64,000 bases of DNA from Butyrivibrio sp. INlla14 (GCF_900102515.1 NZ_FMVS01000005.1:124001-188000), one strand, 5' to 3'. Positions 1 through 8,327 are shown, counted from the first letter of the stretch. Program-made: numbers and translations. The notes: generated from the letters alone by a model not told the origin.

Positions 1-454
1 AATCATCTACCACAATGAATGTGTGCAGCGGAGAAAGGTTCTTGAGTGCCGGTTTAGGCTCATCTTTCTTTGCATACACATACTCATATGCCAATCCATA
101 GATACTCATATCCTGGGCATTGTCTGCATCCACATCATCCACATCTGCATCATCAAAGGCTGAGAGCAGCGGTGTGATATCCGTATCATCTGTATTGGAG
201 TATGTGATGGGATTACCCATGAAATACCCTGTTGCAGTATCCGTGATATCTTTTGCATGGTTGCATACGATCTTTACATCCGGGAGCCCCTCTTTCCTGT
301 TCCGGGAAAGAATATCATGCCTGCCCTCATAGTAATCTCTGCATTTGTATTTGTTCTGTACCAGCCCATAGTGTTTCATGATCAGATTCAGGATGATCTT
401 TTTATCAAGGGCTGTTTCATCATATCCCTCTGCCGGGTATGTAAATCTATACAT
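1..454 (-). CDS. Phage portal protein, SPP1 gp6-like (partial, N-terminal 151 residues)
   Basis: The reading frame begins with ATG at 454 behind GAGGAGG and stays open to the left edge, so only the N-terminus is visible. The N-terminus contains the stretch YYEGRHDIL, then VKIVCNHAKDITDTATGYFMG, typical of SPP1-type portal proteins (Phage_prot_Gp6 family). Portal rings form the DNA channel of the capsid and dock the terminase. The gene begins 11 nt after the large terminase stop, the usual packaging-gene order. An acidic run rich in Asp lies near residues 85-105. Confidence 0.88.
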   Translation of the reverse strand, partial: MYRFTYPAEGYDETALDKKIILNLIMKHYGLVQNKYKCRDYYEGRHDILSRNRKEGLPDVKIVCNHAKDITDTATGYFMGNPITYSNTDDTDITPLLSAFDDADVDDVDADNAQDMSIYGLAYEYVYAKKDEPKPALKNLSPLHTFIVVDD

Positions 455-465
455 ATTATCCTCCT

Positions 466-1734
466 CTATCTCAGGCCTGCTGCCCTCTTGCTCCTTACCT
501 TGGCCTTGCGCTGGATCATATCATCCTCCAGGCCATAACGGCATGCATCAATGGTGTGGTTATCCTTATCCGGGTACCCACCTTTGAAATTGCCGTTTTT
601 GTCTCTCTCCAGTTCGTATGTTGAGAACTCCCTGGCTGCATTGGGGCAGGTTACCGGATCAATAATGATCTCATCTATCTCATTGCTCAGGTAATCCATT
701 CCAAAATCTACTGATCCGGGGCCTTTCTTTGCTCCTATCAGCCTCAGCCCCATCTCATTGAATGTTGCAATGGATCTCGGTTCCTCGGAATCTGCCGTGA
801 TGATCTTATTCTCCGGATTGATCTTTTTGATCTTGGCCACTGCCTCCCGGTTCTTTAGGTTCACCTGGTAGATCTCCCGGTATATATAAAGCCTGTGCTG
901 CTTTTTGTTGTAATGCATACGCAAGAATGCAAGAGGATCTGCTGCAAAACCAAAATCAAGGCCTTGCCTGATCTTGTCAAAGATAGCTATCTCCTCAGGT
1001 GTGATCTCTCTTAAGATCACATTATCAAATACCTTGCCTCCGGTACCTATGGCCTCACCCAGGTACTCATGCCGGTATGCCATGATCTTTCTTTTCTTGA
1101 GCTCATTGGCCTCAATAAAGAACTGCTCTCCCAGCCATTCCCTTGGTACAGTGAGGTATGTGGAGTGGTTGCACAGGGTATCATCCCTTACTGTGAGCAC
1201 ATCCTGGTTCACCCATGAATTGAGGCTCTTGGGTGGGTTCCAGGAGTAGAAAACCACATAATGATCTCCACCTCTCATGAGGGATTGGTTTATCTTTCTC
1301 TCATCCTCATCTCCCTCAAACTCGGCTCTTTCCTCATACCATATATACTTGAAATAGCCTCTCCTGAGCTTTATTGATTTTGATTTGTTCGGATCATCAC
1401 ATCCTCTGAACACTATTCTCTGCCCGGTTGGCAGATATGTGATCCTCAAGGGTGAGAGGCTCGGTTTCCACAAGTGTGATACACCCAGGGCATCAATGGC
1501 CCACAGGAGCTGCTCATATACACTCTCCTGGAGGGTGTTCCCTACTCTACGGAAACAGGCTGCATTTGCATCCGGATCCTGCATCATTCCCATTATGATC
1601 TCAATGCTTATGAATGAGCTCTTTGTGGATCCTCTGCCTCCGTACAGCTTATAGTGTGTATGTTTTCCCTCAATGATATCCCAGTGGATATCATAAAACT
1701 GCGGAGCAATCAGATCTGTGAGCTTAACCTCCAT
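466..1734 (-). CDS. Phage terminase large subunit (PBSX family)
   Basis: This 422-residue protein is the packaging motor ATPase and nuclease. A Walker A-type loop GGRGSTKSSF lies near residues 32-41, and a hydrophobic strand ending in acidic residues (YIWYEERAEFE) near 128-138 fits Walker B. The C-terminal half has GLDFGFAADP and TADSEEP, which fit the acidic metal-binding positions of the RNase H-like nuclease domain. Length is normal for the family. The ATG follows AAGGAG and overlaps the small subunit gene by 11 nt. The protein ends in an Ala-Ala-Gly segment encoded by the recurring GGCAGCAGG motif. Confidence 0.93.
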   Translation of the reverse strand: MEVKLTDLIAPQFYDIHWDIIEGKHTHYKLYGGRGSTKSSFISIEIIMGMMQDPDANAACFRRVGNTLQESVYEQLLWAIDALGVSHLWKPSLSPLRITYLPTGQRIVFRGCDDPNKSKSIKLRRGYFKYIWYEERAEFEGDEDERKINQSLMRGGDHYVVFYSWNPPKSLNSWVNQDVLTVRDDTLCNHSTYLTVPREWLGEQFFIEANELKKRKIMAYRHEYLGEAIGTGGKVFDNVILREITPEEIAIFDKIRQGLDFGFAADPLAFLRMHYNKKQHRLYIYREIYQVNLKNREAVAKIKKINPENKIITADSEEPRSIATFNEMGLRLIGAKKGPGSVDFGMDYLSNEIDEIIIDPVTCPNAAREFSTYELERDKNGNFKGGYPDKDNHTIDACRYGLEDDMIQRKAKVRSKRAAGLR

Positions 1735-2263
1735 CTGTGCTCCTTGGGATATCGTTGATGATCGTTACTCCCTCAAGGGATCCTGATACCTCCTGCTTAT
1801 CCACAAACAGCTTGTATCTTTTTCCCAGGAGCTCCGCTGCCCTGTTCCTGTCCTGGATTGAGGCATCCATATCAAACTGATCCTTGATCTCCCCTCTCAT
1901 TACCCCGGTGAGATACTGCAAAACCTCATCAGCACTGGCTATTCTGTCCTTTTGCAGGCTTTCCATAACCTCTGCTATATATTGTTGAATCTGAGGTTTT
2001 CTCAGGTTTTCAGCTCCAATGGAGTAGGCTGTGCCTTTGGCATATCCTGCCCTTATTGCTGCATCCGTGGCATTTGGGTTCTCGATATAATACTCACAGA
2101 ACCTCTTTTGCTTTTCGGTCAAGCCCTGCTGCCCCTTGGCCGTTTCCTTAACTGTTTTCTTGGCTGCTGTCTTTGGTTTTCCCTTGGTTGCTGCCTTTGT
2201 GGCCGTTTTTGGCTTTTGGGCTGTTTTATTCGTTGCCTTGCTCGGCTCTTTCTGCTTTTTCAC
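1724..2263 (-). CDS. Phage terminase small subunit
   Basis: A 179-residue protein with a Lys/Ala/Thr-rich, probably disordered, basic N-terminus (residues 1-47). It then has the Terminase_2 signature LTEKQKRFCEYYIENPNATD followed by AAIRAGYAKGTAYSIGAENL, the helix-turn-helix that recognises the packaging start site. The start is GTG behind AGGTGATAGAGA. It overlaps the large subunit downstream and the short gene upstream. The lysine-rich tail is longer than usual and resembles histone-like tails, perhaps aiding nonspecific DNA contact (inference). Confidence 0.9.
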   Translation of the reverse strand: MKKQKEPSKATNKTAQKPKTATKAATKGKPKTAAKKTVKETAKGQQGLTEKQKRFCEYYIENPNATDAAIRAGYAKGTAYSIGAENLRKPQIQQYIAEVMESLQKDRIASADEVLQYLTGVMRGEIKDQFDMDASIQDRNRAAELLGKRYKLFVDKQEVSGSLEGVTIINDIPRSTDGG

Positions 2264-2483
2264 TCTCTATCACCTCTCTCCACCTCTCAGCAAGGGCTTT
2301 CAGGAGATCGGCTCTACTGTAAAAGGTTTCACCATCCCGGTTGGGATGTTCCTCCCACAGGATCCATTTGGTGCAAACCCTGCCCTGTTTCTCTGAAAAA
2401 TATTGCTGAGTGTTTACTTTCACCATTTCCCCATGTAACCTCAGGGCCGTGATCAATTTGTTGATCTTTGGTTGCAGATTCAT
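2226..2483 (-). CDS. Small phage protein of unknown function
   Basis: An 85-residue frame with ATG behind GGAGCTGAACAAAG. It overlaps the small terminase gene by 38 nt, which is long but in keeping with the compact element. The protein has an N-terminal amphipathic segment (MNLQPKINKLITALRLHG) and a middle containing YFSEKQGRVCTKWIL, followed by a charged helix. Position directly upstream of terS suggests a packaging-module accessory or a late-operon small protein. I do not recognise the family. Confidence 0.65.
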   Translation of the reverse strand: MNLQPKINKLITALRLHGEMVKVNTQQYFSEKQGRVCTKWILWEEHPNRDGETFYSRADLLKALAERWREVIESEKAERAEQGNE

Positions 2484-2709
2484 CTTTGTTCAGCTCCTTT
2501 TTGTGAAACAGAAAGAGCACCCAGCCAAAGCCGGATGCCCTTTTTCAGGATCTTAATTGTTCGGGGATAAGCCAACACAATTTCACCTGCTATCATATTA
2601 ACATTTCTAAAATGGGAAATGTGGGAAACTTTATCCGGGAGCAAATTATTTGCTCATTCTACCCTCCTATTGCCCTCATTTTGCCCTTTTTATTCCCTTG
2701 GATATATAT

Positions 2710-3183
2710 TTATACCCCTGCTGCCGTTTCGGAGCTTTCTGCGGTCTCTCCGTGCTCCCTTAAATACTTTGATACTTTCTTTTCCACTGTGGTTCTGTCA
2801 CAGTGCAGGGCATTGCCCACCTGTTCCCAGGTCATGCCCAGCTCATATCTGCCATGGAATATTCTCCGGATCTCGGAATTATGGATGGAATTGATAAACT
2901 CTGAGATATCTGCCTCAAGTATCTGTGCCTCCACCATTCTCTTTTCAAGCATACACTGCTTTTTGTGAATGGCTGCTCTCCTCTTTTTTGCTCCTTTCAT
3001 ATCCAGGCCTCTTATGGTTATGTTCACCTGGGTATAAGGGAACTCATGAGAGGATGCCTGCACCTTATCTGTCACTATCTCATTATTCTTTGAGCGTATG
3101 GCAGCTATCTCCCTGTTCAGTTCTTTGATCTCAGCTCTTAAACTGATGAGCTGCTCCAATCTTTCCTTGGTCACTGTTTCCAT
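2710..3183 (-). CDS. Late-type transcriptional regulator, sigma-70 region 4-like HTH
   Basis: This 157-residue protein has a coiled-coil N-terminus (residues 5-40, LISLRAEIKELNREIAAIR) and a C-terminal helix-turn-helix: IRRIFHGRYELGMTWEQVG, then HCDRTTVEKKVSKYL. That layout matches phage RinA/ArpU-like activators of late genes, and it lies directly upstream of the packaging genes. ATG at 3183 abuts GGGAGG; a GTG at 3174 has better spacing and may be the true start. It is followed by a 226-nt gap with no gene in which a late promoter would be expected. Confidence 0.75.
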   Translation of the reverse strand: METVTKERLEQLISLRAEIKELNREIAAIRSKNNEIVTDKVQASSHEFPYTQVNITIRGLDMKGAKKRRAAIHKKQCMLEKRMVEAQILEADISEFINSIHNSEIRRIFHGRYELGMTWEQVGNALHCDRTTVEKKVSKYLREHGETAESSETAAGV

Positions 3184-3195
3184 CCTCCCTTTTGT

Positions 3196-3588
3196 TTAGT
3201 TAAAAGGCAGCTCCTCATCCATTCCATCCGGAATGTTCATGAAATCATCTGAGCCTGCTGCCTCCGTGCCGCCTTTCTTGCTCTCTGCAAATTCCTGCTT
3301 TTCAATGATGCAATCACTTGTATATACCTTTTGGCCATCCTTATCATAGGATCCTGTTTGGGTATGCCCCTCCACAAGGATTTTCATGCCTTTCTTAAAG
3401 TATTTCTCTGCAAACTCTCCGGATTTGCCAAAGGCCACACATGATATGAAATCCGCTCCGGGATTTTCATTGTTCTTGGTTTTCATCCGGTCAACAGCCA
3501 GGGTGTACCTTGCCACTGCTTTATTGTCCTGGGAATATCTCACCTCCGGATCTCTTGTGAGCCTGCCCATATATATGCATTTATTCAT
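3196..3588 (-). CDS. ssb: Single-stranded DNA-binding protein
   Basis: A 130-residue SSB with the OB-fold start MNKCIYMGRLTRDPEVRYSQ, the VARYTLAVDR strand, DFISCVAFGKSGEFAEKY and KGMKILVEGHTQTGSYDKDG. The C-terminal acidic tip ends DGMDEELPFN, the usual docking tail for repair and replication partners. ATG follows GAGAGGATGAGAA. It is a phage copy: it sits between the small zinc-ribbon gene and the late regulator and is shorter than host SSBs. It probably coats single-stranded replication intermediates made by the HUH Rep (inference). Confidence 0.95.
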   Translation of the reverse strand: MNKCIYMGRLTRDPEVRYSQDNKAVARYTLAVDRMKTKNNENPGADFISCVAFGKSGEFAEKYFKKGMKILVEGHTQTGSYDKDGQKVYTSDCIIEKQEFAESKKGGTEAAGSDDFMNIPDGMDEELPFN

Positions 3589-3603
3589 TTCTCATCCTCT
3601 CTT

Positions 3604-3783
3604 TCAGCCTATGGCATATTTCTTTAAGCAATCCTTGCATATCTTTTTCTTAACGCTTGCCGGGCAGCAAGGTGGTAAATTCGTCCACACCTCCGCTTTT
3701 CTGTACTTTTCAAGCCAAATATATCTATGGCAATCGGTGCAATGAAAAGGGATAAGTGCTATTCGGTTAAATCGTGTTTTCAT
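3604..3783 (-). CDS. Small Cys-rich (zinc-ribbon-like) phage protein
   Basis: A 59-residue frame, start ATG at 3783 overlapping the upstream stop by 4 nt (ATGA), stop TGA at 3604. The protein has HCTDCHRYIWLEKYRK early and CC, then ICKDCLKKYAIG at the end, giving two CxxC pairs 35-40 residues apart that could bind one zinc. Function unknown. The translational coupling and conserved cysteines support a real gene despite its size. Confidence 0.7.
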   Translation of the reverse strand: MKTRFNRIALIPFHCTDCHRYIWLEKYRKAEVWTNLPPCCPASVKKKICKDCLKKYAIG

Positions 3784-4079
3784 TCCTCATCCTCCATTCT
3801 TTCCAATAGTCTCTTAAGGTTTTTCTTTCTTGTTCTTCTCTTTCTTGCAAAGAATGCCAGGTGATAACACTTTTCAAGGCCTGCTGCCTGTGCGTGAGCT
3901 TTCAAACACTCTCTCCAGGCATCCCTTGCCCACCTCATTACCTTTTGCAGGTATGGTGAGAGCACATCCACAATCTTTTTGCAGAGCTCCCTAAGCTTTT
4001 CCTTTAGGATCTCAAAGATTTCCTTTAGTGCCTCTGCTGCATCTCTTATGGCATCCATCTGCTCAGCTGTTATCTCCAT
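3780..4079 (-). CDS. Hypothetical helical phage protein
   Basis: A 99-residue, strongly charged protein. The frame is open to an ATG at 4115, but the ATG at 4079 sits right after GAGGAGG and is the better start. The N-terminal half is a long amphipathic helix (MEITAEQMDAIRDAAEALKE, then Lys/Glu/Leu heptads) and the C-terminus is very basic (FFARKRRTRKKNLKRLLE). This suggests a coiled coil with a nucleic-acid-binding tail (inference). Translation is coupled to the small zinc-ribbon gene. Confidence 0.65.
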   Translation of the reverse strand: MEITAEQMDAIRDAAEALKEIFEILKEKLRELCKKIVDVLSPYLQKVMRWARDAWRECLKAHAQAAGLEKCYHLAFFARKRRTRKKNLKRLLERMEDEE

Positions 4080-4089
4080 ATGCTCCTCC

Positions 4090-4650
4090 TCATATTCCCT
4101 TGATCTGAGATGCAATCATATCAGCTGTATGGGTATATAACACATTCGGATACTTTTTCACCGCCCTTGTGTAGTATTCCCATTCTTTCTGATCCGTGAA
4201 TGCTCCCATGTGGTACCGGATGCACATTATTTCTTCCTCTGTGAGGTTTATAAGCCCCATGAGCATTATGAGGCTCTTTTCTCCGTGTCCGGGATAGAGC
4301 TTTTCTTTGTTGTATTCGATACCGGGGCCTCCGTTATCTCCAAAGGGTAACATGTAGTAATCATCCAGCTTGCATACATCATGCAGCATTCCGACTATCT
4401 CCGGAGATTGTGCTCTCTGCCATGTGAGCCCAAGATCACAGGTGAGCTTTTTGAGCTCATATGTTACCTGGAGGGAGTGCTTGAATAATCCTCCCCATTC
4501 AGCTCCGTGATGGCTCTTTGCTGCTGGCTGTTCATAAAAGCCTGCTGCCTCAAGGTAATCCAGGAGAACCGGATACTTTCCAAACCAATCATCCATGATG
4601 TTCTCCATGGTTTCCCTGGTCATATTCTCCATTTCCTTATAGCTTTCCAT
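4090..4650 (-). CDS. HD-domain phosphohydrolase-like phage protein
   Basis: A 186-residue protein with HD-superfamily motifs: HSLQVTYELKKL, then MLHDVCKLDDYYM (the HD pair), GHGEKSLIMLM and CIRYHMGAF. The order H...HD...H fits metal-dependent phosphohydrolases acting on nucleotides or nucleic acids. The start is taken as ATG at 4650 behind AAAGGTGG; a GTG at 4659 is possible but has poor spacing. It lies between a small membrane protein and a helical protein, downstream of a MazG-like protein, suggesting nucleotide-pool or signal-nucleotide handling during infection (inference). Confidence 0.8.
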   Translation of the reverse strand: MESYKEMENMTRETMENIMDDWFGKYPVLLDYLEAAGFYEQPAAKSHHGAEWGGLFKHSLQVTYELKKLTCDLGLTWQRAQSPEIVGMLHDVCKLDDYYMLPFGDNGGPGIEYNKEKLYPGHGEKSLIMLMGLINLTEEEIMCIRYHMGAFTDQKEWEYYTRAVKKYPNVLYTHTADMIASQIKGI

Positions 4651-4783
4651 CTTTGCCACCTTTCATGCTTTCATTCAGCACATTCTTGATCAGCAACACC
4701 ATGAACAATATTGCCGCTAATGCCATCAGGATCAGTACAAGCAATCCCAGGACCTTAAGGATATACACCATTGTTGCAATCAT
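4637..4783 (-). CDS. Small single-pass membrane protein
   Basis: A 48-residue frame with ATG at 4783 behind AGGAGAGGGCAG, overlapping the MazG-like stop by 4 nt and the start of the HD gene downstream. Residues 5-34 are almost wholly hydrophobic (VYILKVLGLLVLILMALAAI and onward), giving one transmembrane helix. The tail is short and basic (ESMKGGKDGKL). Function unknown; candidates are membrane signalling or superinfection exclusion, without direct evidence. Confidence 0.65.
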   Translation of the reverse strand: MIATMVYILKVLGLLVLILMALAAILFMVLLIKNVLNESMKGGKDGKL

Positions 4784-5187
4784 CTGCCCTCTCCTTTCAT
4801 TCTGTGTATCTGTCTATCTAATTTCTCGGTAATAAGATCCATGAACAGCCCCGGATCTATTTGCAGGAACATCAGCTCCTGGATAATCATGATGATTACA
4901 TCTGCCATCTCCTCAACCAGGTTATCCGCTGCCTTGCTATCTTTTAGCCCTGAGGGCCTTGCTGATCTGTAATATTTACTCACTGCCTGGATGAGCTCCG
5001 CTGCCTCCTCCTGGAGCATCCTTGATTGAGGTTCATGGCCATAGGTACCGGCTATGATTTTGCACTTACTCAACACGGCTCTGCATTGAGTATTTATCGC
5101 ATTTTTTACATTTTCATACTCCTCAAAACCGCATAAATCCGTTTCCGATTGCCCTCCGCATTGAGTATTTATCGCATTTGTTGCCAT
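4780..5187 (-). CDS. MazG-like nucleotide pyrophosphohydrolase
   Basis: A 135-residue protein. The C-terminal ~85 residues have the all-alpha NTP-pyrophosphatase pattern: LQEEAAELIQAVSKYYR and NLVEEMADVIIMIIQE, the paired acidic helices that bind Mg. The first ~45 residues are unusual: two near-identical Asn-Ala-Ile-Asn-Thr-Gln-Cys blocks, 25 codons apart, encoded by a 22-nt direct repeat. ATG follows GGAGGTATAAA. Phage MazG proteins hydrolyse dNTPs or alarmone-type nucleotides; the substrate here is unknown. The N-terminal extension is outside the catalytic fold. Confidence 0.85.
   Translation of the reverse strand: MATNAINTQCGGQSETDLCGFEEYENVKNAINTQCRAVLSKCKIIAGTYGHEPQSRMLQEEAAELIQAVSKYYRSARPSGLKDSKAADNLVEEMADVIIMIIQELMFLQIDPGLFMDLITEKLDRQIHRMKGEGR
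5083..5179. repeat. 22-nt direct repeat in MazG-like gene
   Basis: The + strand sequence gcattgagtatttatcgcat (plus tt) occurs at 5083-5104 and again at 5158-5179. The spacing is 75 nt, exactly 25 codons, so the duplication is in frame and encodes Asn-Ala-Ile-Asn-Thr-Gln-Cys twice. Confidence 0.9.
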
Positions 5188-5188
5188 T

Positions 5189-5857
5189 TTATACCTCCGC
5201 TTTCAGCTCTAAGAATATGGCAACCTGCCATTTCAATCCGTTTACTATCTCCCAGGCCGCTTTTCTCTCCTGCTCATATTCGCTTTCCGTCTTTGCATTA
5301 CTGTTATATGTGAGGGCATTCACATAGGATCTTGCCATTCCTTTGAATAAATACCGGCCATCCTGGAGCACATATTCATAGATGTGGCAATTTACCACCT
5401 CAATGTTATTCACTCCTGCTGCCTCTTGGTTTGATACCTCATTGATCACCTTTACCCCAGGGAACATCCTCAGGAGCCTTTTATATTTCTCCTTTGGTGT
5501 TTCGGTATCGATAATGTAATCGCATTCCTGGAACCTGATTCCGGCATCAGGCTGGTATTCTCCCTCTGCCCAATCTCTATCAAAGCCCTCTCTATCATCC
5601 ACATAGGTTCCAAACATGGGACCCTGCTCCATGAGATAGAATGCCTCTTTGATACGGCCAACATTAAAGAAATCTCCATCCCAGCCCTCAAGAAATCCAT
5701 CTCCATTCAGATCTACTCTGCAATCATTAAACTTATCCAGGTATGCTTTTACTATCTCAGCCTCCTCTTTTGAGAGGTTCATCTGCTGAGGATCCCTGAT
5801 GGAATCCTCAACTATTTTCTCTATGCTCTTGCCTCCGGTCTTTAAAATTACTCTCAC
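5189..5857 (-). CDS. Hypothetical phage protein with EF-hand-like segment
   Basis: A 222-residue protein of unrecognised family. It starts with GTG behind AAAGGAGGAGCACAG and overlaps the ParB-like stop by 4 nt (GTGA). Residues ~48-66 read DCRVDLNGDGFLEGWDGDF, an Asp/Asn/Gly loop like a calcium-binding EF-hand or dockerin motif. The remainder is mixed alpha/beta with no clear motif. The position between parB-like and mazG-like genes suggests a role in replication or host takeover, but nothing proves it. Confidence 0.65.
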   Translation of the reverse strand: MRVILKTGGKSIEKIVEDSIRDPQQMNLSKEEAEIVKAYLDKFNDCRVDLNGDGFLEGWDGDFFNVGRIKEAFYLMEQGPMFGTYVDDREGFDRDWAEGEYQPDAGIRFQECDYIIDTETPKEKYKRLLRMFPGVKVINEVSNQEAAGVNNIEVVNCHIYEYVLQDGRYLFKGMARSYVNALTYNSNAKTESEYEQERKAAWEIVNGLKWQVAIFLELKAEV

Positions 5858-7215
5858 CTGTGCTCCTCCTTTGTGTACAGTTCGTGGGTACCATCCAGGA
5901 TGTTTATTTCCTCATCCTCAAAGGTCCAGCCCCATTTCTTTAAGATCTTGAATGCCTCTACAAGCTGCTCTGCTTTTGAATCGTTGTATCTGCATCTCCA
6001 ATCCATGAGATCTCCCACATTATCCATGGCATAATCTAACTGAATGAGCATCTTTTGGATGAGATGCAGCTTTGAGATCTTATCATCTGCCTCATCCTTG
6101 GCCTCCTGGGATGCCTCATAATCGGCTTTGCCGGTAAAGAACCTCCTGAGCTCTGATGGGCCTAAGTAGGTACTTATATTCACAAGTACATCCCACAGCT
6201 GTTCACAGGTCTCATATTCCTCTTTGATCCCATCCAGCTTTCCGGTGATAACCTCATCAATGAATATGTGCTTTTTCACCATGAGCTCTTTTACTTTCTT
6301 CTTGAGCTCCTTTTTGTTCTTCTCGGTAGGATCTGCCTCTTTTTTCTCTTTCTTCTTGGGTGTGGGCTTTATCAGCTTTACTGATCCATAATACCAGTAC
6401 CATAGCCAATCACTCTGTATATCTGCCTGGGTGGCTTTGGCCAGCTTAGGCTCTTTCTCACTCCTTAAATCCCATTCCTTTACTGTTTCCCACTTTCCGG
6501 AGTACATCTCATGGGTTACTTTCTCAGGAGCCTCTTTCACTCCTGCTGCCTTTAGGAGCTTTATGATGATGGCTGCTCTCTTATCCATCTTTTCCTGCTC
6601 CGCTGCCTGGTGGGCTTTCCATGCAAGCTCCCTGGAATCCCTGGCATCTTTCAGGACCTTGTTTCTTGTCTTGATATCCTCTATCTTTTCAAGCTCATAC
6701 AGATCTTTAAGGGTGAGCTGAAATGAATCATCCTGCTCCTTTTTCTTGATCTCCTTACCATCCAGCTTTGCAATGTTTAATCTGTGCCGGATGGCGGTTT
6801 TTGAAAATCCGGTTTTCTCTGCAAGCCCCTCCTCCGTATCTCCAAGATCAAGCATCAGCTGAAATCCGGTTGCCTGTTCCCATATGGTGAGATCTGCTCT
6901 CTGCATATTCTCCTCCAGCATGGTGGAGAGCTGCTCTTTCTCATCCATTCCCTCAACGATCCGGCAGGGTACCTCTGTGAGGCCTGCTGCCTTGGCAGCG
7001 TTAAATCTGCGGTGCCCTATGAGGAGAGTGTACTCATCCTCATGGAAATTGCCGGAATCATCCCAGTGGCCGGGAATAACAGTGAGATTCTGCATTATTC
7101 CGTTTTTCCTGATCGATTCCGTGAGTTCTGATACATCCCCTATACTTTTCCTGGGGTTTTGCGGATGTTCATGCAGTACATCCACACTCAACATGGTTGC
7201 TGTTTCGGTTCTCAT
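5854..7215 (-). CDS. ParB/RepB/Spo0J-family protein
   Basis: A 453-residue protein. Residues 1-100 form the ParB N-terminal domain: LHEHPQNPRKSIGDVSELTE, IRKNGIMQNLTVIPG and LLIGHRRFNAAKAAGLTEVP, the last holding the GHRR CTP/nuclease motif. Residues 100-170 carry a KorB-like helix-turn-helix (EEGLAEKTGFSKTAIRHRLN). The long C-terminus is lysine/glutamate rich. The start is ATG behind AAAGGAGGATAAGCCAA, one of the recurring start cassettes. No ParA partner is seen, so a role as a regulator or DNA-binding nuclease is as likely as partitioning. It carries two copies of GGCAGCAGG. Confidence 0.88.
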   Translation of the reverse strand: MRTETATMLSVDVLHEHPQNPRKSIGDVSELTESIRKNGIMQNLTVIPGHWDDSGNFHEDEYTLLIGHRRFNAAKAAGLTEVPCRIVEGMDEKEQLSTMLEENMQRADLTIWEQATGFQLMLDLGDTEEGLAEKTGFSKTAIRHRLNIAKLDGKEIKKKEQDDSFQLTLKDLYELEKIEDIKTRNKVLKDARDSRELAWKAHQAAEQEKMDKRAAIIIKLLKAAGVKEAPEKVTHEMYSGKWETVKEWDLRSEKEPKLAKATQADIQSDWLWYWYYGSVKLIKPTPKKKEKKEADPTEKNKKELKKKVKELMVKKHIFIDEVITGKLDGIKEEYETCEQLWDVLVNISTYLGPSELRRFFTGKADYEASQEAKDEADDKISKLHLIQKMLIQLDYAMDNVGDLMDWRCRYNDSKAEQLVEAFKILKKWGWTFEDEEINILDGTHELYTKEEHR

Positions 7216-7233
7216 TTGGCTTATCCTCCTTTG

Positions 7234-7494
7234 TTATAACTTACTGAGATCCTGTTCTCTGTTCCTTAGTGCTTTGGCTGCTGTTTCCCATACCTGCTCA
7301 AGCTCTTTCTCCTCTGCATGGATTATCTGCATATCACACCTGCCACCTCCTAAGTTGGCCATATCCTTGCCAAATACATCTATCCTCCATCTTGGGATTC
7401 CGGTGTGCATATACCTGAATGTCATGTATAGGGGATATTGGAGGGAGAGCCTGGTATATAATTCCATAAATTCATCCATTCCCTTTTTGTTCAC
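7234..7494 (-). CDS. Hypothetical phage protein
   Basis: An 86-residue frame starting with GTG at 7494 behind AAAGGTATAAAG, overlapping the upstream gene by 23 nt. The protein contains SLQYPLYMTFRYMHTGIPRW and RIDVFGKDMANLGGGRCDMQ, a compact alpha/beta look, then a helical acidic C-terminus. Family not recognised. Its place in the early operon just upstream of the ParB-like gene is the only functional hint. Confidence 0.6.
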   Translation of the reverse strand: MNKKGMDEFMELYTRLSLQYPLYMTFRYMHTGIPRWRIDVFGKDMANLGGGRCDMQIIHAEEKELEQVWETAAKALRNREQDLSKL

Positions 7495-7927
7495 CTTTAT
7501 ACCTTTCCCGGATCTCCATCATCCGCTTTTCATATTCCCAATCGTGCTCTGTTACAAAATGCTCAAACAGGAATTGGTAATGTGGATCTGTCCTGAGGTA
7601 TAGATCCGGAACTCTTACCCAGGCAAATGGCACCATCCATTCTTTCCTGTGCTCTGTTTCTGCAAACAGCCATTTGGTGCCATATCCGGCATATGCCCAC
7701 CAATGCCCATGAGCCCATGCCATATATGTGTAGTTGTAATATCCTCCCTTGAGCAGAGTGATGCAGTAATAGATATTCGGCTCAGGTGGGTTCTCAAGCT
7801 CTGTATAATGCCAGTTATCTATCCAGCCCTCCTCCGCTCTGCGTTTCTGATCAACTGGGATATCCCACTTTCTTTCAGCAGCTGTTTGCAGGTCCTGGAT
7901 GTAATCAAACAGATTCAGCTGCTCCAT
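7472..7927 (-). CDS. Hypothetical Trp-rich phage protein
   Basis: A 151-residue protein with ATG behind GGAGGTGAGCT, overlapping the upstream stop by 23 nt. The centre is rich in Trp/Tyr/His (TYMAWAHGHWWAYAGYG, then WMVPFAWVRVPDLYL). The second block resembles the end of small phage proteins of the DUF551 kind, which finish in a WMPLP-like strand; this is a weak resemblance. The C-terminal 40 residues are a charged helix. Confidence 0.65.
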   Translation of the reverse strand: MEQLNLFDYIQDLQTAAERKWDIPVDQKRRAEEGWIDNWHYTELENPPEPNIYYCITLLKGGYYNYTYMAWAHGHWWAYAGYGTKWLFAETEHRKEWMVPFAWVRVPDLYLRTDPHYQFLFEHFVTEHDWEYEKRMMEIRERYKGEQKGNG

Positions 7928-8327
7928 AGCTCACCTCCAACTCCTGCATATCAAAGCCTGATCTCACAAATCTCATTGTTTTCTCATGGTTCACTGCATT
8001 TCCAAGGTGCTGATAGATCTTATAAAAATCCTCCTCGGTGAAATCGGTACCCCAAAACTCATTGAGCCCCTGCTGCATCATCTTCCTGAATGCCTGGTTA
8101 TTCCTCTCTTTATCGTATGGCTGGCCTTTGGCTGCTGCCCTTGAGAGCCATTCAACGCTCTTGGCCACCACATCATCTCCGGTGTGGCAATCCTCCAAGA
8201 GAAAATACTGGTTTGTTCTCGGATGTACTATCAGCTCAAGCCTCTGATTGATAAAACTGCCTGGAAAGCATCTCATCAGATCAATGGCTGCTGCCTTTGG
8301 ATCTCCTAATCCGTATCTTGTTTTCAT
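7905..8327 (-). CDS. Hypothetical phage protein
   Basis: A 140-residue protein starting with ATG at 8327 after the cassette GGAGGGATAAGCC. It contains PGSFINQRLELIVHPRTNQY, FLLEDCHTGDDVVAKSVEWL and a helical C-terminal half with FWGTDFTEEDFYKIYQHLGN. I do not recognise it. It overlaps the genes on both sides by 4 and 23 nt, so it is part of a translationally coupled string. Confidence 0.68.
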   Translation of the reverse strand: MKTRYGLGDPKAAAIDLMRCFPGSFINQRLELIVHPRTNQYFLLEDCHTGDDVVAKSVEWLSRAAAKGQPYDKERNNQAFRKMMQQGLNEFWGTDFTEEDFYKIYQHLGNAVNHEKTMRFVRSGFDMQELEVSYGAAESV

